Shown piece after piece: positions 6,964-15,166 of a stretch of DNA of 38,682 bases. The stretch is from a virus: the IMG/VR virus record IMGVR_UViG_3300027905_000011, positions 1-38,682 of that record; one strand, 5' to 3'. Under the pieces are notes generated by a model. That model worked only from the letters and a program-made list of their open reading frames with translations, had not been told where the DNA came from and did no database searches. The translations under genes and the position numbers were made by a program. Positions within the stretch are counted from its first letter, which is position 1. Every line of letters starts with the position of its first letter.

Positions 6964-7108
6964 CAGCCCACCACCTCTTTTATTTGATACCCATAACCCA
7001 TAAGAAAGTAAGCCGATTTTCCGTAGACGCCTTAATCTTGGTTCATTTTATGTTCTGTCTTGGACAAGTGTTCTCGGGTTGTCCCACATTCAGGCGAAGG
7101 TGATATTT

Positions 7109-7579
7109 TTAAATTGAACCAACTAGGCGTAACGGACCTGGCACGTCCCCCGGTGTGGGGAAGCGAATCCTTGGCCAGAGATTTAAACCGTTTTTTGTGT
7201 AGGCATCGGTCGCCAGATATGAGCAGATCCGGTTGTAAGGTCCAGGATCAAAAGGTAGCTGAATTCCTGTTTTGTACCGGAAATATTCCCAAAGCAAAAG
7301 CCGGTAGCAATAATGCGTACCCACTTCCTTTGTTAAGTAATCTACAATTTGTTGCCTTTGCTGGTCAGTGGCTTCGTCACACGTGTAAACGTCTGCCCTG
7401 CCACGATAAACGTCAAGGCCCTGATAGCCAGTTCGCCGAAACCCTTCGGCTTCAATGATCTCATTTGGCTTAATAACTATGGCCACATGTGAGTATGGAG
7501 ATTTGGTCACGTCTTCAATAGCTTCGCTGATCCATCCGGTACCGCGCACCAGGATTAGGTCTGCGGGTTTGATAATCAT
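7109..7579 (-). CDS. Permuted NlpC/P60 (YiiX-like) hydrolase
   Basis: 156 residues. The SPYSHVAIVI segment gives the conserved His, followed by EIIEAEGF with an acidic residue, and the likely nucleophile Cys sits late, in NRICSYLATDAY. This His-first, Cys-last order is that of the circularly permuted NlpC/P60 papain-fold group. Members cleave peptide, amide or thioester bonds in cell envelopes. No signal peptide is present. The ATG has AGGAGG exactly 8 nt upstream. Position between tail and lysis genes supports a wall-active role at lysis or entry. Confidence 0.75.
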   Translation of the reverse strand: MIIKPADLILVRGTGWISEAIEDVTKSPYSHVAIVIKPNEIIEAEGFRRTGYQGLDVYRGRADVYTCDEATDQQRQQIVDYLTKEVGTHYCYRLLLWEYFRYKTGIQLPFDPGPYNRICSYLATDAYTKNGLNLWPRIRFPTPGDVPGPLRLVGSI

Positions 7580-7610
7580 TGTGGGTTCCTCCTTTCTGTT
7601 TCGGGCATAG

Positions 7611-7634
7611 AAAAAACACCTTAATTTAAAGGTG
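7611..7634 (-). terminator. Terminator between tail-fibre and lysis units
   Basis: On the - strand CACCTT and AAGGTG (7634 down to 7617) pair around a 6-nt loop and are followed by six T. It lies about 30 bp past the end of the tail gene at 7664 and 30 bp before the NlpC/P60-like gene. Confidence 0.8.
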
Positions 7635-7663
7635 CTTGTGTCGCATAATGGGTCAAATGTTCA

Positions 7664-8134
7664 TTAAAACTGAACTACGATTGCATTAACTTGATCGACC
7701 GTCGTAGCCGCCTTAACCTCTTGGCTCATTGTTTGCAGTTTTACCTCTAACCCCATCTCAAACGTCTGAATGTCAATTAGTAGTTGTTTGATCTGTGCAG
7801 GAGTAGTAAAGGATTGAATCGTTCCACTAGTGTCTGTTATCGGGAATGGATAAGGTGTGATCCCTGCTAGGTATGAGGATGTTAGCTTGCTGAACTTCGT
7901 TTGGTCTGCTGGTCCGTAGTTAAACGTCACACTTGTGCCTAACGCTGTTGTAGGGAAGGATGTATTGAGTGCGGTGGTGTAGGCTGTTTCGATTTGCGTT
8001 ATTTTAGCCTGCTGAACATCCAAAAGCGTTGGTCCTGGTTGATTCGCATTAATCCAAGCTTGCGAGGGCTGAATCAACATGTTCACATTGTCAACCACTT
8101 CCCATATCCCGTCTTCATTAACTAATGCTGACAT
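7664..8134 (-). CDS. Small tail-associated protein, DUF4376/fibre-assembly-like
   Basis: 156 residues, soluble. The first third (IWEVVDNVNMLIQPSQAW) is followed by an AKITQIETAYTTALN helix, a FNYGPADQTKFSKL segment and a helical end with VDQVNAIVVQF. That pattern resembles DUF4376-type domains, which phages often carry beside tail fibre genes as an assembly factor or a fibre part. I am not certain of the family. The ORF is last in the tail operon and is followed by the terminator at 7611-7634. Confidence 0.55.
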   Translation of the reverse strand: MSALVNEDGIWEVVDNVNMLIQPSQAWINANQPGPTLLDVQQAKITQIETAYTTALNTSFPTTALGTSVTFNYGPADQTKFSKLTSSYLAGITPYPFPITDTSGTIQSFTTPAQIKQLLIDIQTFEMGLEVKLQTMSQEVKAATTVDQVNAIVVQF

Positions 8135-8143
8135 ATTATCCTC

Positions 8144-8707
8144 CTATCCGGCTAATAAAATAAATCTTGAATTTGCCTGAAATACCCCCGTTGCGGGGAT
8201 AATTGATATCTTGCTTAAATCAGCAGTATTATTCCAAGTACCATAGCCAAACATATATTGCCCGTTGGAAGCCCAAAATTCATATTTTACAGATTTCAAC
8301 TCACTGTTTTTGCATCCGTATATACTAATTACGTATACATGCTTCTGTGTCCCTGCCACATTAAGATTGTCAAGAACAAAGATATTGGCAGCAGATGTTT
8401 GGTAATAGCTTGTGGCTCCTCCCGATAATACTTCGGCCTGTATAGTGTAATCGGCAGCGGTGTCGCCATTAAGTTTTAATTGCATATAGGAGCCACCAGC
8501 GGACTTGTAGACCTCGCCAATCAGCTGTATGAATGAGCAACTGCCTGTCAGTAGGTCAATTTGCGACGAATCCGCACCGAGGGTATTGTCAACTATCTTT
8601 GTTAAGCAACCTAGTAAGCCATTTTTATCTAATCCAGCTACACCGCCCGGACGACCTATCATAGATGCTTCAATCGGATGATTTGGGATAGGAAATCCAT
8701 GTAACAT
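8144..8707 (-). CDS. Probable tail fibre or receptor-binding protein
   Basis: 187 residues with no family that I recognise. The opening GFPIPNHPIEASMIG and GLDKNGLLG segments look like a fibre attachment region. The rest is rich in beta-prone and Asn/Ser/Gly stretches and ends ANSRFILLAG, like a distal fibre head. Its ATG overlaps the upstream stop by one base (TAATG). Position after the gpI-like and fibre genes supports host recognition. Confidence 0.5.
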   Translation of the reverse strand: MLHGFPIPNHPIEASMIGRPGGVAGLDKNGLLGCLTKIVDNTLGADSSQIDLLTGSCSFIQLIGEVYKSAGGSYMQLKLNGDTAADYTIQAEVLSGGATSYYQTSAANIFVLDNLNVAGTQKHVYVISIYGCKNSELKSVKYEFWASNGQYMFGYGTWNNTADLSKISIIPATGVFQANSRFILLAG

Positions 8708-9144
8708 TAGAAGTCACCGCCTTGGACAGTTACCTCCCAGCCTATCGCCATTGTCGTTCCTACTGTAGCATAGAGTTTCCAGTTAGGTGGAAGGATTAAC
8801 GGTCTATAATCAGTTGGTTGTCTCACCATGACTTCGGCTTGACCCGATATTTCACTAATTGTTGTGGCTGGTAACGCCACATCTGAGTATACATAATTGT
8901 TCGCCGCTACTGTATTAACTGATCCATTGTTAGTAAAAATCCGCAGGACAGAGGCCGCATTTGTACCTAATGGTAGAGCCTTTATTTCATCAATACGTGA
9001 ACCATTAGCTCCTGCTGTGTAAAGTAATACAGCGTTAGTGGTTGTTCCGTCATGATTTTTTGTTATTGTAGCATCTGCTGTTAAAACCGTACCTCCACCA
9101 TTATGAGGTATGGACGGATAAATGGGAGTTGTGTTTGCTGACAT
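8707..9144 (-). CDS. Virion protein in the fibre cluster, function unknown
   Basis: 145 residues without a domain that I recognise. The sequence is beta-rich with GTVLTADATITKNHDG, then AGANGSRIDEIKALPLG, and ends WKLYATVGTTMAIGWEVTVQGGDF. This resembles short baseplate or fibre-head beta-sandwich proteins in Firmicute phages. It lies between two fibre-like genes, 3 bp after the upstream stop, and overlaps the next gene. Confidence 0.5.
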   Translation of the reverse strand: MSANTTPIYPSIPHNGGGTVLTADATITKNHDGTTTNAVLLYTAGANGSRIDEIKALPLGTNAASVLRIFTNNGSVNTVAANNYVYSDVALPATTISEISGQAEVMVRQPTDYRPLILPPNWKLYATVGTTMAIGWEVTVQGGDF

Positions 9145-9147
9145 AGT

Positions 9148-10176
9148 TTAAAAACCTCCCCATGCGTTGTTGTAGAGATACATAGATGCCCCCGTTGGAG
9201 TAACTGGATTGATTGGCACCATCTGAAGATTTGTTCCATCATATTCGCAATCTATTATCTGACCAGCAAGTATGTCTCCTGTTATCAATGGTAAACCAAC
9301 AGACTTTGTTAAACTCTTTGAGCCAGTCAAACCAGTTATAGTAAGGTTTGAAGCTCCTGTGTTTGCGTGGGCAGCTAGGAAGCTAAATGACATACCTGCA
9401 ACCCATGCTGTGGGTACAGGTGACAACGCGACCACATAAGCATTAGCCACTCCGGTATCAGGAGCGTAGTTAACGTGATGAACATCATCCGCCAAATGCG
9501 CAGCAACGGTCGTAGCGGTAGAGTCCGCTTCCGCTCCTTGGGCGACTGTAGCAGCGCCAATACTGGATGGTGTTGCGCTCAGCGTGCCATCGCCCGCGAC
9601 CAAAACGCTTGAGCTGCCTTTGACACCTCCCAGGGTTGCGGTAGTAGCTGGTGATAGCGTCGGTATGGGCAAGTTTATAAGCCTCGAACCATCCCCTTGT
9701 AACCCAGCTATTACTCTAACGTCCGTAATATTGCCTGTGACAATTGACGTTGCGTTTGCGGCTACTGCTACGTGAGCCAGGGCCAAAGCTATCAATCCAA
9801 CAGGCACAGACGGCACGGCCGGAGAACTCGCTGGCGTTCCGGTAATGACCTGTAGGCTAGATGTATACGGGGTTGATGTGGTATCTATCGCGGCTATAAT
9901 CAAATCAATCCGAGGATTTGTTGCATCCGCTGCGGCGATAGTCAATGTCGCCTGAGCATCGTTATATACCCTGTATCCTCCAGGTAGCCAAGCATTACCC
10001 CCAGCGCTACCTTGTGTTGCTCCGCTTACTGTTACGGCCATGCTGGGTGTCCCTGTAGTCGCGACTACCAAATCACTTGACGTGATTACACCAGGGCTAA
10101 TAAAATCTTGGTCTCTTTGCATCATGTCGCTAGGGTAAATCTGTACCCCAGCTAAATACGTTGCATGTAACGACAT
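9148..10176 (-). CDS. Tail fibre protein
   Basis: 342 residues, poor in charge and rich in Ala/Thr/Ser/Gly. The N-terminal part (about 1-160), with LPGGYRVYNDAQATLTIAAAD and ITDVRVIAGLQGDGSRLINLP, looks like the base of fibres that attach to baseplates. A linker with TLGGVKGSSSVLVAGDGTLS is a common fibre motif, followed by a DDVHHVNYA segment and a beta-rich end (GYDGTN-type). The ATG has AGGAGG 6 nt upstream. It directly follows the gpI-like baseplate gene, as tail fibres usually do. Confidence 0.75.
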   Translation of the reverse strand: MSLHATYLAGVQIYPSDMMQRDQDFISPGVITSSDLVVATTGTPSMAVTVSGATQGSAGGNAWLPGGYRVYNDAQATLTIAAADATNPRIDLIIAAIDTTSTPYTSSLQVITGTPASSPAVPSVPVGLIALALAHVAVAANATSIVTGNITDVRVIAGLQGDGSRLINLPIPTLSPATTATLGGVKGSSSVLVAGDGTLSATPSSIGAATVAQGAEADSTATTVAAHLADDVHHVNYAPDTGVANAYVVALSPVPTAWVAGMSFSFLAAHANTGASNLTITGLTGSKSLTKSVGLPLITGDILAGQIIDCEYDGTNLQMVPINPVTPTGASMYLYNNAWGGF

Positions 10177-10187
10177 GCCCTACCTCC

Positions 10188-10871
10188 TCACTGAACGGTT
10201 GTTCTCGTTCCATCCTCCCAATGCAAAATAACTGTCGCAATTGATCTCTTAGCCGTTTTGACTGCTTTCACTACATCCTGTTGCTGGTAAACGACACTGT
10301 TTGGATTAACCATTGTGATGTCGATTACGAAATTGTCCGCATAGGTTTCTACCCCCGATAACACTGTGCCCTTTCCTGATGGTAGGCTAGCTGGAAGAAA
10401 CGAGCCGAACATAAATGGAAAGGTCAGGATTGAGAAATCATGGGTATTAACTCCATCCCAGCGACTAGGAAGTCCACCATCAAACGCAAAACTAAAGGGC
10501 AAAGAAAAAACCGTCTGCCCTCGTTCGTTTAGCGTTGGGGGGAAGCCGGTAAATGGGGTAACTGCATCAATTAGCGCGTTTGGCGTCGGCCCCTGAGCAT
10601 AAACGGGTAGTTGGGAAAGGATTCTAGCCTGGTAGCTCGCATCGGATTCCCCTGCTCGTCGCGGTAGCTCGTGGTCAGCTCCATGACGATCTAACGCTTG
10701 CCCTGTCGCCGCAGTAACTGAGAACTGTTTAGATAGTTGGATTTGTCCCGGATCTACTGCGTCGAAAGCTGTCCCTATCCCCTCAATTATTTGATATAAA
10801 TTCGATTGAGGATCTTTCGAAAAGATATTAGTGAGTCGTTTCCTTATGTTGGCTGCCTGAATGCTACTCAT
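10188..10871 (-). CDS. gpI/YmfQ-like baseplate-fibre connector
   Basis: 227 residues. The N-terminal helical part (IRKRLTNIFSKDPQSNLYQIIEGIGTAF) and the segment ATGQALDRHGADHELPRRAGESDASYQARI match the conserved block of baseplate proteins of the P2 gpI/Mu gp48/YmfQ type, which bridge baseplate wedges and fibres. It ends with a VVKAVKTAKRSIATVILHW helix-strand. It overlaps the upstream baseplate J gene by 4 bases (ATGA), so translation is probably coupled. Confidence 0.75.
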   Translation of the reverse strand: MSSIQAANIRKRLTNIFSKDPQSNLYQIIEGIGTAFDAVDPGQIQLSKQFSVTAATGQALDRHGADHELPRRAGESDASYQARILSQLPVYAQGPTPNALIDAVTPFTGFPPTLNERGQTVFSLPFSFAFDGGLPSRWDGVNTHDFSILTFPFMFGSFLPASLPSGKGTVLSGVETYADNFVIDITMVNPNSVVYQQQDVVKAVKTAKRSIATVILHWEDGTRTTVQ

Positions 10872-11986
10872 GGCGTCACCACCGTTACCGTAATCGTCCC
10901 GACTTGTGGAAGTTGTGATGCGCTAACCGAGATTGGAGCAGAACCACTATTTAGTGTAACAGTCCCGGCATCTGCTATCCCGGTTAAGCCAAGGGCTGCG
11001 GTTATCATTTGGGAGGGGTATATCTTCCCACTCGTTGCCTGCGCACCAAGTCCTATATTGTTTATTAGTGTGGCTAAAGCGGTTTGCGTATTCGCCTGAA
11101 CTGTCGCCGGCGTATTGCCGGCAATGACTGTGATCGTAATGCCAACATTAACAGTCAATACGCTTGGTGCCAGTACTGTTGGTTTGTCAATCTGAATTCT
11201 CGCGGCATCGATTAAAGCTTGGACTTGTGTGATTTGATCAGTCGTTGGTAACGTATTTCCTTCGGCGGCGATATAAATAGCTATTCCTTGTGGCGCGATA
11301 TACCCAGGAACTACGGATGCGCTGGTAATACCTGTGATGCTTAACGCTTGCTGGATGTACCAAGTATCTGTGCCGATCGCTAATCCCTTAAAGGCATTCA
11401 GTGCTCTTGCTCTAAGTTGATCGTCGGTCTCTTGGTCTACGCCCGCAGTTCCCGTAGTAGCACTGACAAACTGTACTCCATCCACCCCTGGGACTGACGA
11501 TCCCCAAAGGAGCGCTGTCCCAGGGGCAATGTCCCCAACACTGCCGGCTGTTGTGCACGTTACCGAAATGTTTATCGACGTACCTCCAACCGGGAAATAG
11601 ACTAGTGAGTCAACCGTAAATGTTACCGGGCTTTGACCAGCACTGGGAATGGTGGTCACAAGAGCACCGGCCGGAATCGTATACTGTTGCCCTGCTGCTG
11701 ATTGTTTCGTAGCAACAAATGTCCACTGTGCGGGAGTGGCTTGCTTACGGTAGATACCGTAGTCAGCTGCCTTGTTGTCGAGATCCGTCCCGGTAGCTGT
11801 TGAGAGATAGGCCTGTTGTTGTGCGGTTGAAATAGAGGTGCCAAGTTCGTCGGCAGTGGAAGCTGTAGCAGCCAAAACGTTACCGACAACCGAGGATGAC
11901 GTATAATCGTTTATCTTTTTCCCTACTGCAGCCAATCCGGTTTGAATGCTTGTTACCATCGTTTGAAGGGATTGACTAAATGCCAC
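10868..11986 (-). CDS. Baseplate J/gp47-family wedge protein
   Basis: 372 residues. Characteristic segments are SVVGNVLAATASTADEL and YLSTATGTDLDNKAADYG near the N-terminus, then GSVGDIAPGTALLWG, GVDQETDDQLRARALNAFKG (the conserved Tn-rich/arginine block) and a C-terminal GKIYPSQMITAALGLTGI. This is a P2 gpJ/T4 gp6-type wedge component. The start is GTG 11986, inside the end of the gp25-like gene (11-bp overlap). Confidence 0.9.
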   Translation of the reverse strand: MAFSQSLQTMVTSIQTGLAAVGKKINDYTSSSVVGNVLAATASTADELGTSISTAQQQAYLSTATGTDLDNKAADYGIYRKQATPAQWTFVATKQSAAGQQYTIPAGALVTTIPSAGQSPVTFTVDSLVYFPVGGTSINISVTCTTAGSVGDIAPGTALLWGSSVPGVDGVQFVSATTGTAGVDQETDDQLRARALNAFKGLAIGTDTWYIQQALSITGITSASVVPGYIAPQGIAIYIAAEGNTLPTTDQITQVQALIDAARIQIDKPTVLAPSVLTVNVGITITVIAGNTPATVQANTQTALATLINNIGLGAQATSGKIYPSQMITAALGLTGIADAGTVTLNSGSAPISVSASQLPQVGTITVTVVTP

Positions 11987-12398
11987 CGTTTACACCCCCA
12001 ACTGGTACACTAGTTTTGACAGTTCCTTGGCCCACAACCACCACAGTTATTGACGCAATAAGCCCCGCGCTACTTTGCTGTACATTAACATTCGTAACTT
12101 GAATAATGCGAGGATCAACGATAAGCGCGGCATTAATAGCTTGGAAAGCCGCTGTTTGCAGGTCATCTGTAATAGGTTCATCTACCAGAGTGCCTAAGCT
12201 GCTCCCTAAGTCATGGCCAAAAATATAAGTACGCGGAATTGTTTGTACCCGCGTACTTATCATTTGTAGCACATTATCCGTTTGATCGTATGTGGCGAGA
12301 TCGCCTTGCGGGGATATGACCAAGTCACCACTACCATCAAGCGCAAGATCCGTTCCGAGAGGATCGGTAGATATTAAAGGCGGGTTATTGTAATTCAA
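11976..12398 (-). CDS. gp25/XkdS-like baseplate wedge protein
   Basis: 140 residues. The DLALDGSGDLVISPQGDLATYDQTDNVLQMISTRVQT pattern (split here by the length limit: GDLATYDQTDNVLQ then STRVQT), with GHDLGSSLGTLVDEP, matches the gpW/gp25 and DUF2634 group, which starts sheath assembly at the baseplate. The start is TTG 12398, with AGGAGG about 10 nt upstream. It is flanked by spike and baseplate J genes in the usual order. Confidence 0.8.
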   Translation of the reverse strand: MNYNNPPLISTDPLGTDLALDGSGDLVISPQGDLATYDQTDNVLQMISTRVQTIPRTYIFGHDLGSSLGTLVDEPITDDLQTAAFQAINAALIVDPRIIQVTNVNVQQSSAGLIASITVVVVGQGTVKTSVPVGGVNGGI

Positions 12399-12412
12399 AC
12401 CGTACTCACCTC

Positions 12413-12961
12413 CTATCCTGAATTAACCTTTGTTGACCCGCTGGTGATCGTGCCTGTGACGGTCACAGTGCCACCCTGCGGATCTGAGCCAGTGGCTGTG
12501 ATCGTATCGCCTACTCTGGCGATTGCAGCGCCACCTCCAGCGATATTGAGATTTCCGGCAGGACTTAAGTCAACGTCTCCATTTTGATGAAAATATAACT
12601 GACTCCCCGAGACGTGGATAAGGGCTGCATCGTCAACGTCTGCAATCGTTGGGGCTATATCCACATCGTTCCAAAGGCTGCACAGCGTCAAGCCTGACGA
12701 AGTATCCCCCATGTCAAAACTAACCTTCACAGCCTGTCCTTCAGGTGGAATAGCGAGTAATCCAAAGCCATTACCCGCGTATTGACTACCAACTCTGATC
12801 CAGCCTGTCTCTACGTTGTACGGCTGAAGCATCACCTTAACGCTGGGCGGGTTTGTTTGCCGAGACGTTACCGTGCCCTCTAATATTGAGATACTTTGAC
12901 TTTGTGACCGTTGCACGTAGTCTTTTATTTGCTCGAACCAATCGGTTGATGCTATTGTCAT
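12413..12961 (-). CDS. Baseplate spike (gpV-like, OB-fold)
   Basis: 182 residues. The N-terminal helix (about 1-25) is followed by an OB-like beta domain (SILEGTVTSR, GFGLLAIPPEGQAVKVSF), then a short repetitive end with GDVDLSPAGNLNIAGGGAAIARVGD and a Thr/Ser/Gly tail. This is the layout of small P2 gpV/Mu gp45-type central spikes that pierce the outer cell layer. The ATG has AGGAGG 7 nt upstream and directly follows the hub stop codon. Confidence 0.75.
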   Translation of the reverse strand: MTIASTDWFEQIKDYVQRSQSQSISILEGTVTSRQTNPPSVKVMLQPYNVETGWIRVGSQYAGNGFGLLAIPPEGQAVKVSFDMGDTSSGLTLCSLWNDVDIAPTIADVDDAALIHVSGSQLYFHQNGDVDLSPAGNLNIAGGGAAIARVGDTITATGSDPQGGTVTVTGTITSGSTKVNSG

Positions 12962-14104
12962 TTAGATCCCTCCTGGATTCGTTGCTGGCATATTTAAGTT
13001 TGAAAAGTTAAGCGTCATGCCGTAATCACCTTGCTTGTGGTCGAAACTGTGTGTAACCTTTGTAGGCCAATACTGCTGATCGGAGCCGAGGCCTGTACCA
13101 TATAACTGCAAAGGCTGGTAAATATCCTGCTGGTCATTACCCTGGCATACTAAATCCCCGATTAACTCACTTGAGCTTAACTGATCCAAGATCGTATTCG
13201 CCTTACTTTGCGCCTGATCTTGGGTGAGCCCCGGAAAGTAGTACGTTTCCACCCACTCTTGATGCCCGCTTGTTCCCGTGATCTTTTTGGCATAGCTTGT
13301 CGCGTTTGTTGCCGTGGTTACTATTCTTGTTTTCTTGCCCGGCTGCCAAGTTATGACTTCGACTTTAATATCCTTGGCGGCGTGAGGTGTACGCTGTAAG
13401 TGCAGGTTTTTTACGTTCTGGCCCCAAGTGTATGGGAGCGTTGTTGTCTTAAGAAAAGAATCTCTTGGACCAAAATAAAGTGTATTACCTACAACCCTGA
13501 GTGTGAAACCCTCTTGCCCTGCTAGGTAGTTCATAAGGTCCCACTGCGTTACGTCCGTTGTGAGTTGCACCTGATCGTCACTGTAATAAGTACCAACCAA
13601 GGTATAAGTTGGCGTAACTTGCGTTTGTAACCCATGCTGAGTTGCAAACATAATTATAATTGCTGATGAGGTTTGATTAGGGAATTTATCAGTCGTTTTC
13701 GTGCCCATGAGAGGGCCAACTTCATTACGGCCTGCAATCTGAACACTCTCGCCCGAGGCCTCAAAATGAAAGTCTACAGTATCCAGATACCCGTACATAA
13801 GCTGGGTTAGATCGTTTTCATTGTAAGCGTTGGGGTTAGAGGGATAACCGCCGTAAATCTCCACTAGAATATCAGGCTGCGTAAGTAGGATAGTTTCGGT
13901 AGTTGGAGTATTGGCTAAGTCTGTTGTGCCACCGAGATAGTCCAGGATACGAAAAGGACATGTTAGATCGAAGGTATCCGCTGCCGCATAGCCGTTTAAG
14001 TCAACGTTCCAAGTTTGGAACGGGACATAGACACTGTTTACCTTAACTATACTGCGCGGTTGACTGTAGGGACGGAAGTTGCTATTGTTTGGCAGTATGA
14101 TCAT
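12962..14104 (-). CDS. Baseplate hub (XkdQ/gpD/gp27-like)
   Basis: 380 residues. A first beta-rich domain (FQTWNVDLNGYAAADTFDL) and a VDTVDFHFEASGESVQIAGRN-type stretch, then DVTQWDLMNYLAGQEGFTLRVVGNTLYFG, are typical of the gp27/late-control-D hub. Near the end, QDQAQSKANTILDQLSSSE resembles the conserved last helix before the spike-contact strand. It overlaps the LysM gene by 4 bases (ATGA). Confidence 0.85.
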   Translation of the reverse strand: MIILPNNSNFRPYSQPRSIVKVNSVYVPFQTWNVDLNGYAAADTFDLTCPFRILDYLGGTTDLANTPTTETILLTQPDILVEIYGGYPSNPNAYNENDLTQLMYGYLDTVDFHFEASGESVQIAGRNEVGPLMGTKTTDKFPNQTSSAIIIMFATQHGLQTQVTPTYTLVGTYYSDDQVQLTTDVTQWDLMNYLAGQEGFTLRVVGNTLYFGPRDSFLKTTTLPYTWGQNVKNLHLQRTPHAAKDIKVEVITWQPGKKTRIVTTATNATSYAKKITGTSGHQEWVETYYFPGLTQDQAQSKANTILDQLSSSELIGDLVCQGNDQQDIYQPLQLYGTGLGSDQQYWPTKVTHSFDHKQGDYGMTLNFSNLNMPATNPGGI

Positions 14105-14712
14105 GGTATCACCAGCACTGTTCCAATCGGCAGGTTGCTTGGGTCCTTGATGTTATTAGCCGTGGCAATCTTCGTATATTGTGATCCGTCGCCATAAAGA
14201 TTCGCCGCTATTCCCCAAAGTGTATCGCCATCAACGACTGTGTAAGTCTGCTGAGGGGTTACCGTCGGGGCCGTTGTGGTCGTTGTGTCCGCCGTTGAGC
14301 TTGTGGTCGAACTGGCTACTGTAGACGGTTGTCCGTATAGTATCGCGTTAGGATCTTGTGACGTCAACGGCTCTAGTGTTATCTCATAATCCACTAGGTA
14401 ATCGTTTTTGTAAGTTGGCTTAAACGCTGTGATCTGTACCCATCTTGGACTTAGACTTGCGACTGTTAGCTGTACAGGTTGTCCAGCCCTCCACATAGTG
14501 TCTACAGCGTTAGCTCTGTCAATGGCTGTGGTTGTGCCATCGAAAAAGGTAAAAGTACCTTTGAGCGAGATGGGATCATCAAAGGCTCCGAAGTCCTGAA
14601 TAGACTTTTGACCGCCAGGATACTTTTCGATGGAAATAAGAGAGGAGCCGCCTAATGGCAACTCCTCCGGATAATCGTCGATATTAAATATAAGTGTACC
14701 GAGTTGAAGCAC
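14101..14712 (-). CDS. LysM tail protein (XkdP/gp53-like)
   Basis: 203 residues. The N-terminal half (about 1-115) has FGAFDDPISLKGTFTF and a DYLVDYEITLEP strand, as in XkdP-like baseplate-chaperone proteins. A Thr/Ser linker follows (about 125-150), then a LysM domain (YTVVDGDTLWGIAANLYGD, IKDPSNLPIGTVLVIP) that binds peptidoglycan amino sugars. It connects tube end and hub. The start is GTG 14712 because a TAA lies just before it in frame; AAGGAGG is 10 nt upstream. Confidence 0.85.
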   Translation of the reverse strand: MLQLGTLIFNIDDYPEELPLGGSSLISIEKYPGGQKSIQDFGAFDDPISLKGTFTFFDGTTTAIDRANAVDTMWRAGQPVQLTVASLSPRWVQITAFKPTYKNDYLVDYEITLEPLTSQDPNAILYGQPSTVASSTTSSTADTTTTTAPTVTPQQTYTVVDGDTLWGIAANLYGDGSQYTKIATANNIKDPSNLPIGTVLVIP

Positions 14713-14821
14713 TTAGGTAGCACCTCCTTATTAACTATTGTTTACAGGTTTTCCTCCTATTGTGTCGAATTGGTAGTTGTTCGGACTTTCAATGCCGATA
14801 CGGAGAGGAGGTGAAATATTT

Positions 14822-14974
14822 ATGGAAGGAAATTATTGCCCATTCTTTACTACGCAATGCCGTCAAGACTGTAAGTTTTACACAACACACAAGGATCATT
14901 GTCGCCTCTTGTTAGCAATGAAAGACATTGAGGATCTCAAAATTGCTGTCGAAGAACTAAGGCGGCGTAATTAA
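14822..14974 (+). CDS. Small Cys-rich protein on the opposite strand inside the tail operon
   Basis: A 50-residue protein, and the only recognisable + strand gene between 3.7 and 38.7 kb. Four Cys (6, 13, 17, 27) in the pattern C-x6-C-x3-C-x9-C suggest a small metal site; a helix with KDIEDLKIAVEELRRR follows. The ATG has GAGAGGAGGTG about 10 nt upstream, far better than chance. A longer frame starts at 14777 but lacks a ribosome site. Its TAA overlaps the TAA of the convergent gene on the other strand by three bases. I see no convincing promoter. It looks like a moron; the function is unknown. Confidence 0.7.
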   Translation: MEGNYCPFFTTQCRQDCKFYTTHKDHCRLLLAMKDIEDLKIAVEELRRRN

Positions 14975-15129
14975 CCAAGAAACGTAATAGGTAACCCCTC
15001 GATAATGGCCCGAGCTTCGCGGATCGCTTCGCTGATTTCGTGGAAGCTCAGGTCCTTATTTTTTAGAAGACCCACAATTTCCAGTGCAATCGCTTTAACT
15101 TCCTTATCATTAGATGTTTGCTCATTCAT
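14971..15129 (-). CDS. Small helical protein between tape measure and LysM genes
   Basis: 52 residues, mostly helix: EVKAIALEIVGLLKNKDLSF then HEISEAIREARAIIEG. I recognise no family. The ATG at 15129 has AGGAGG exactly 8 nt upstream, which decides the start; the longer frame to 15234 overlaps the tape measure gene and has no ribosome site. Its stop overlaps the stop of the opposite-strand Cys-rich gene. A minor tail or regulatory role is possible. Confidence 0.65.
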   Translation of the reverse strand: MNEQTSNDKEVKAIALEIVGLLKNKDLSFHEISEAIREARAIIEGLPITFLG

Positions 15130-15166
15130 GGTTTTTACCTCCTCAAATTTAACTACAATATTAACA

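Noticed and set aside
7060-7458. 132-residue + strand ORF opposite the NlpC/P60-like gene
   Set aside because: Antisense shadow without a ribosome site; the - strand protein shows catalytic motifs.
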